Below are positions 59,936 through 64,000 of a stretch of 64,000 bases of DNA, piece by piece. The translations under genes were made by a program, and so were the position numbers. The DNA is from Pardosa pseudoannulata (Eukaryota; Arthropoda; Arachnida; Araneae; Lycosidae). Position 1 is the stretch's first letter. The number at the start of each line of letters is the position of its first letter. The notes beneath the pieces are model-generated. The model was not told the origin of the DNA. It was given only the letters and a program-made list of their open reading frames with translations, and searched no databases. Location: contig CM063500.1 of the NCBI GenBank assembly GCA_032207245.1, forward strand, positions 20,342,024-20,406,023. The letters are read 5' to 3'.

Positions 59936-61977
59936 ATAAAGGGGTCCAATTTTATGAAGAACGTAAATAAGATATTTTGCTCCTGAGTTTCTGTAATAAT
60001 TTAGTATTCACCAATAAGATCTATTCATCAGAATATCAATAAAAGCTTGTCCTTAAATACTTAACCATTAACGAATAATTTACTGTTTAAAAGGAATTTA
60101 TTAAGAGAGATATCAGATCTTATCTATATAATGTTCTAGTACCAGTCTACTACAAATATAAAATTTTTATTTTATATTGAAATAATAACACACAACTAGT
60201 TTGTTATTACAAGAAGAACAGAAATGAATGGTCTTTCTTAATAATGCACTTTTTTGTCTACAATATGAGTTGAGTAATACTCGGTTTATTTGTTATAAGA
60301 TATTACGAAGTCCTTTTATCTGATAAGCTACACCACATTCTACTTCAAGACAAATATACTGTACTGATATTTAAAATTTTAACAAGAGATTATAAATAAC
60401 TTTTAAGACATAGAAAAAAATTTTCTGTTGCTTGTTTTAATATAAAATTAAATTCTGTATATTCGTATATAAATACTGACTAATAATTAAAAATACTTCT
60501 TATTTTCAATAAATAACGTCGAGATCCAAAAAATACGATATTTGTGTGGTGTGGATAATTCTTTACAATGCTGGATCCTGAACCTCTGTAGGGTGGACAC
60601 CATGATTTGTGTGTTTCTTAAACTTGTGTTTATTCATCACCAGAATTTATTATTAGGAAAAGGATTTTATATTAGGCATGAACTCTTTATATGCCATGTG
60701 GATTTAATACCACATTTTATTAAATTCTTTTAGTAAATTAATTTTAGTAGTGAATATAAAAGTTATATCTTAATAGTAAATTGTATTGTCACACCTTAAA
60801 TTTTAATCAACACAAATATATATTCTATTATCTATTGTTAAAACAAATATACTATTGTGGCCAAGAGCTCGACTTGACATCGTGCCCAAGTGGGATGCAT
60901 AAATCACTACAAACATTTTCACAACAATAAACCCGTGTTTACCAGGCCCGTTTGTTGGACACCACAATTAATGTATACTAAACCGGACAATTCTTTTATC
61001 TGTATAAGGTGGAATTAATTCATGCCATGCACCATTTTTATAATTAACATCTAATAATCTTAAACACTACACAAATAGTCGAGTATGCCTTTTATAATGT
61101 GTCTTGTTGTAGACTTGTCTACTAATCAATCTTCTTTTTATATTTAACATCATTTTTTTAATAAATTTATTTAAAAATAAAGTAAAATTTTTACTTCATT
61201 TAATTTATTTGTGTATAGCAAACAAATCAACATAAAGGAGATTGATTGAGTGAGCAGTGCCTTGCGGCATCTTTAAGAAGACACGCCTAAAGATCTGCAT
61301 TATTCGTGTCCTCATCCCGTGGCAAGAAAAAGAACAAATTAAATTAAAATTCGTAGGAAATAAAAATTTTTACAGAAATAGTAGATTATTAAAGTTAAAA
61401 AATATTCACTTAATCTATTTGATTCAAAGTTAACAAACATTCTACATAGATCGAAAGTGTTTTTTTATTTAAACAAATCTGTCTATATATATCAACTAGT
61501 AATCTAGATGAGTATTTTATTATACTTCCCTATTCCATATTAGTTTACAATACTTATCTGCATATTCCCCTAGTAATCTATAAATTGAAAACAACTAAGT
61601 TCTTAAAATATTAAAAAAACGTATCTTAGCTTCAAATTACAGTTTTACTACATGAAGATATTTTTAATGCAGATGACGTGTATAAATTGATTTGATTAAA
61701 ATTATATTCAGTGTGTTATATTTTCCTTTTTCTGCAAATTTATACAAAAAACAATCAATCTCTCAGTATATCACATAGGAATCTAATATATGATAAAATA
61801 TGTTCACTCTAAACAAAAATTTTCTTGTTTACAACAAACATTAAAAACTTTTTTATATAAAAATGTAAAATTGGAGGGAATTTAAAAACTCTTGTATGTT
61901 TTAGTGCTACACACTTCTAGTTTTTAATTTCTACCCGCCATTTTTTTCCATATAAATTCTAAAATAAAAACACCCCT
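59936..61977. other. Divergent intergenic region between two ABC genes
   Basis: 2 kb separate the two divergent ABC half-transporter starts. I see no gene in it. It contains a GC-richer patch near 60860-60960 (AAGAGCTCGACTTGACATCG and CCCGTGTTTACCAGGCCCG), with a loosely similar CCCGTGTTTAA patch near 63790, perhaps an old mobile-element scrap. Confidence 0.45.
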
Positions 61978-63694
61978 ATGGATAAGTTCAGACATCAGTC
62001 TTATATTTCTACTATCTGCTATGCAATGAAGCTTATAACAAGTAATAACATAGTAAAGGTACTTGTTATTCCCATAATATTGTTATCTATTGCTGAAGCA
62101 TATCTCTTAACTGAAGTGATTGCAGTAGTAAGTAACTTACAGAAATATCTTGCGGAGACAGAAAAGACGAGCAATTTGAATTCCTTGGTTCTTGCATATG
62201 CTTATACACCAACACTACACTATCTTACAGAACTCATCAATAATGTTTTGATTCATTTTACAATACAGAGTGTGATAAGACAATCTGTAAAAGAATTAAC
62301 AACGGAATACATGTCTATAAATTATGAGAAATATCACCAGCTTGGTTCTGGACAGATTCAATCTCTCATTCAGCGTCGAACAATAGCCGTGTCTGACTTT
62401 TTGGAGGTATTAATATGCGGAGTATTCAAGAACTTGTGTTATGTCCTTTCTGCCTTTGGAAAAATCCGGAGTGAAGTTGACGAGAGTGTGTTCTGGGGAA
62501 ACATAGCCATTTTTGTTGGGTATTTGATATCAGTGCACTTTGTTTTAAAATTAAGAGCGAGTATGAGACTTAAGCAGAATGAAATGTACAACACGGTTTC
62601 TAATAAGTCTTACAATATTCTTGTGAATTATGATGTTATAAAGGCATACAACCGGGAGGGGTATGAGGTAGATAGATTAGATGGTGTATTGGACAATCTT
62701 ATGTACAGGGATCTTCTTATAATATCACTACGTCTTTTACAACCTTCTTCCAGAAGGTTGGTATTGTCATTCCTAATACGGCTATAATCTATCTTGCCTT
62801 TAAAGGCATTTATTTCAATAAATTGTGCAGTCACAAGAACTACACCTTGTACAACGGATTGTTCTTATCCTTAAAGAGTATCATAGCAAATATAACGGGA
62901 GACATGATGAAGACCAGTCAACATCTAACTGATCTTGCAGACTCTAAGATTCAAGATGATCGTTGGATGATAATATGAAAGGTGTGAAAATGATGAGATT
63001 TAGAAAATCTATCGTATTTAAAGATGTTTCTCTTGAAATAAACCAGAAGCTTCTTTTTTCAGATGTAAATTTTAAGATTGAAAAAGGAGAAAAAGTGGCT
63101 ATTATTGGTAAAAATGGAGTAGGAAAGTCTTCATTTATAAATATTTTATTAAGGTTTAGGGAACATGGTAGAAGTATTTACATAGATGGTGTGGATACCA
63201 GACATATTAGGAAATCATCTCAGAGAGAGATGATTTCTTATGTATCACAAAATCCAAGCATAAGTGAAGGTACTGTTATGGAGAATTTGGAATATGGTAG
63301 ACCCGGCATAAAGAAGCAGGAAATTAAGGATTTGTGTTCTGAATACGGAACACATGAAATATTTTCCAGTCTGGAAAATGGATATTTAACAGAAGTTGGA
63401 GAAATGGGAAAATTCCTTAGTGGAGGACAGAGACAAAGACTTAGTTTTATGAGAGGAGTCATAAAAAATGGGGATATTTTTATTTTTGATGAACCTACAT
63501 CGAATTTGGATAAAAAGTCGGAAGTAGAAATGGTGTCTTATATTTTTAATAAGTTGAATGATAAGACGTCTATAATTATTTTACATAATTTAGAATTTTT
63601 ACCAAAGTTTGACAAGATTTTGGGAGTTTCTAAAGGAACCGTGAAGATTTACCAGACATATGATGAATATTTAAAGGATGCGCATTTATATTAA
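61978..63694 (+). CDS. ABC half-transporter (ABCB type), interrupted
   Basis: About 570 residues. The start at 61978 (MDKFRHQSYIST) has CCCC at 61973-61976, one base upstream. The membrane half (61978-62780) has several hydrophobic segments and the conserved GSGQIQSLIQRRT and YDVIKAYNREGYEVDRLDG motifs typical of this group just before the last membrane helices. A shift at about 62750 moves to another frame (GIVIPNTAIIYLAF), and a second near 62960 leads into the NBD. The NBD has Walker A GKNGVGKSSF, Q-loop YVSQNPS, signature SGGQRQRLSFMRGV, Walker B DIFIFDEPTSNLD and H-loop LHNLEFL. It is paralogous to the gene at 58026. All ATP-binding motifs are intact, so the protein is probably active if the shifts are sequence errors. 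Confidence 0.85.
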
Positions 63695-64000
63695 ATGATT
63701 AAATATATGTATGTAATTTAATAAAAGATTATTGTTGTGGCAAGGATGATATATCCAAGGGAGATGGCATGTAGAACATTTGCACTGGCCCGTGTTTAAT
63801 TCCACATCTTTTATGGACAACTTGTCTAGTCGAATCTTCCTTTAAGTAAAGATTTATTTTTACAGGGGGGAGTTCTGGAATCAGACATGATGTTTATTTA
63901 AAAGTACAACCGTCACAATAAATCAAAGAACACTATTAACTCCTACTTGTTAGATATTTATTAACTCTTTAGTATCTTAACTAACAGTTTTAAAGTTAAG
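63695..64000. other. 3' flank of the ABC gene, window end
   Basis: Nothing coding. AATAAA occurs at 63719-63724, 25 bases after the ABC stop, and could be the poly(A) signal. Confidence 0.4.

Noticed and set aside
60540..60733. 63-codon plus-strand frame in the ABC intergenic region
   Set aside because: No family match, no CCC motif and poor composition; not called.
24046..64000. Right block as bacterial or viral DNA
   Set aside because: NF-YA, HECT domains, FLYWCH/MULE and Ty3-like elements are eukaryotic; no bacterial operons, Shine-Dalgarno pattern or viral structural genes were seen.
24046..64000. Right block as part of the same animal genome
   Set aside because: No introns, CCC motifs at starts, different mobile elements and a switch exactly at the gap; still, only reads across the gap could settle it.

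Overview
The window is two unrelated blocks of eukaryotic DNA joined by a run of exactly 100 N (23946-24045), the usual placeholder for a scaffold gap of unknown size. The left block (1-23945) reads as an intron-rich animal genome, most likely an invertebrate and plausibly an arthropod. The right block (24046-64000) reads as a microsporidian (obligate intracellular fungal parasite) genome: very AT-rich, no introns seen, most start codons preceded at close range by a CCC or CCCC motif, a compact NF-YA, ABC half-transporters, a Merlin/ISXO2-type transposon, a FLYWCH/MULE remnant and large families of secreted proteins. A host scaffold joined to a contig of its parasite explains this better than one genome does.

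Left block. The plus strand carries the 3' part of an FMR1/FXR-family gene. An exon ending the KH2 domain (7940-8020) and a terminal exon with an RGG box (15842-16222) have matching phase-0 splice sites. A possible exon at 3317-3451 and an unidentified terminal exon at 17250-17448 also lie on this strand. The rest is introns and mobile elements: a Ty1/copia element inside the FMR1 intron (9131-12610), a Ty3-like element that has lost its reverse transcriptase core (19117-20993), two copies of a 0.5-kb TIR element with 6-bp target duplications (14137-14677 and 22088-22589), a tRNA-derived SINE (15391-15570, with a related tail at 555-665), a second tRNA-like remnant and a split direct repeat.

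Right block. From 24 to 54 kb lies an island of predicted secreted or surface proteins. Family A has four copies (24.7-26.5, 34.5-36.4, 43.8-45.7 and 52.0-53.9 kb); each has an N-terminal hydrophobic leader and three carry a conserved basic patch that could be a nuclear-localisation signal. Family B has two copies (24.0-24.6, cut by the gap, and 32.1-34.0 kb); its members look like type-I membrane proteins. Each B lies just downstream of an A. The same island holds a secreted leucine-rich-repeat protein (27.7-29.0 kb), a short secreted HECT-type ubiquitin ligase (49.2-50.6 kb), a fragment of a second HECT-type gene (27.4-27.7 kb) and an LRR-plus-HECT gene in which Ser replaces the catalytic Cys (37.7-39.9 kb). 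The combination suggests the parasite sends ubiquitin-ligase effectors into the host cell, some with LRR substrate-binding arms. Among these genes lie a Merlin element with long TIRs, two detached Merlin ends, a decayed Ty3-like element and a MULE remnant.

From 55 to 64 kb the content changes to an NF-YA transcription factor, a small membrane protein and two divergently transcribed ABC half-transporters. Many right-block genes are broken by one-base frameshifts, several in A or T runs. This fits an unpolished, low-coverage long-read contig at least as well as true pseudogenes, so genes are described as interrupted, and no joined protein is given.
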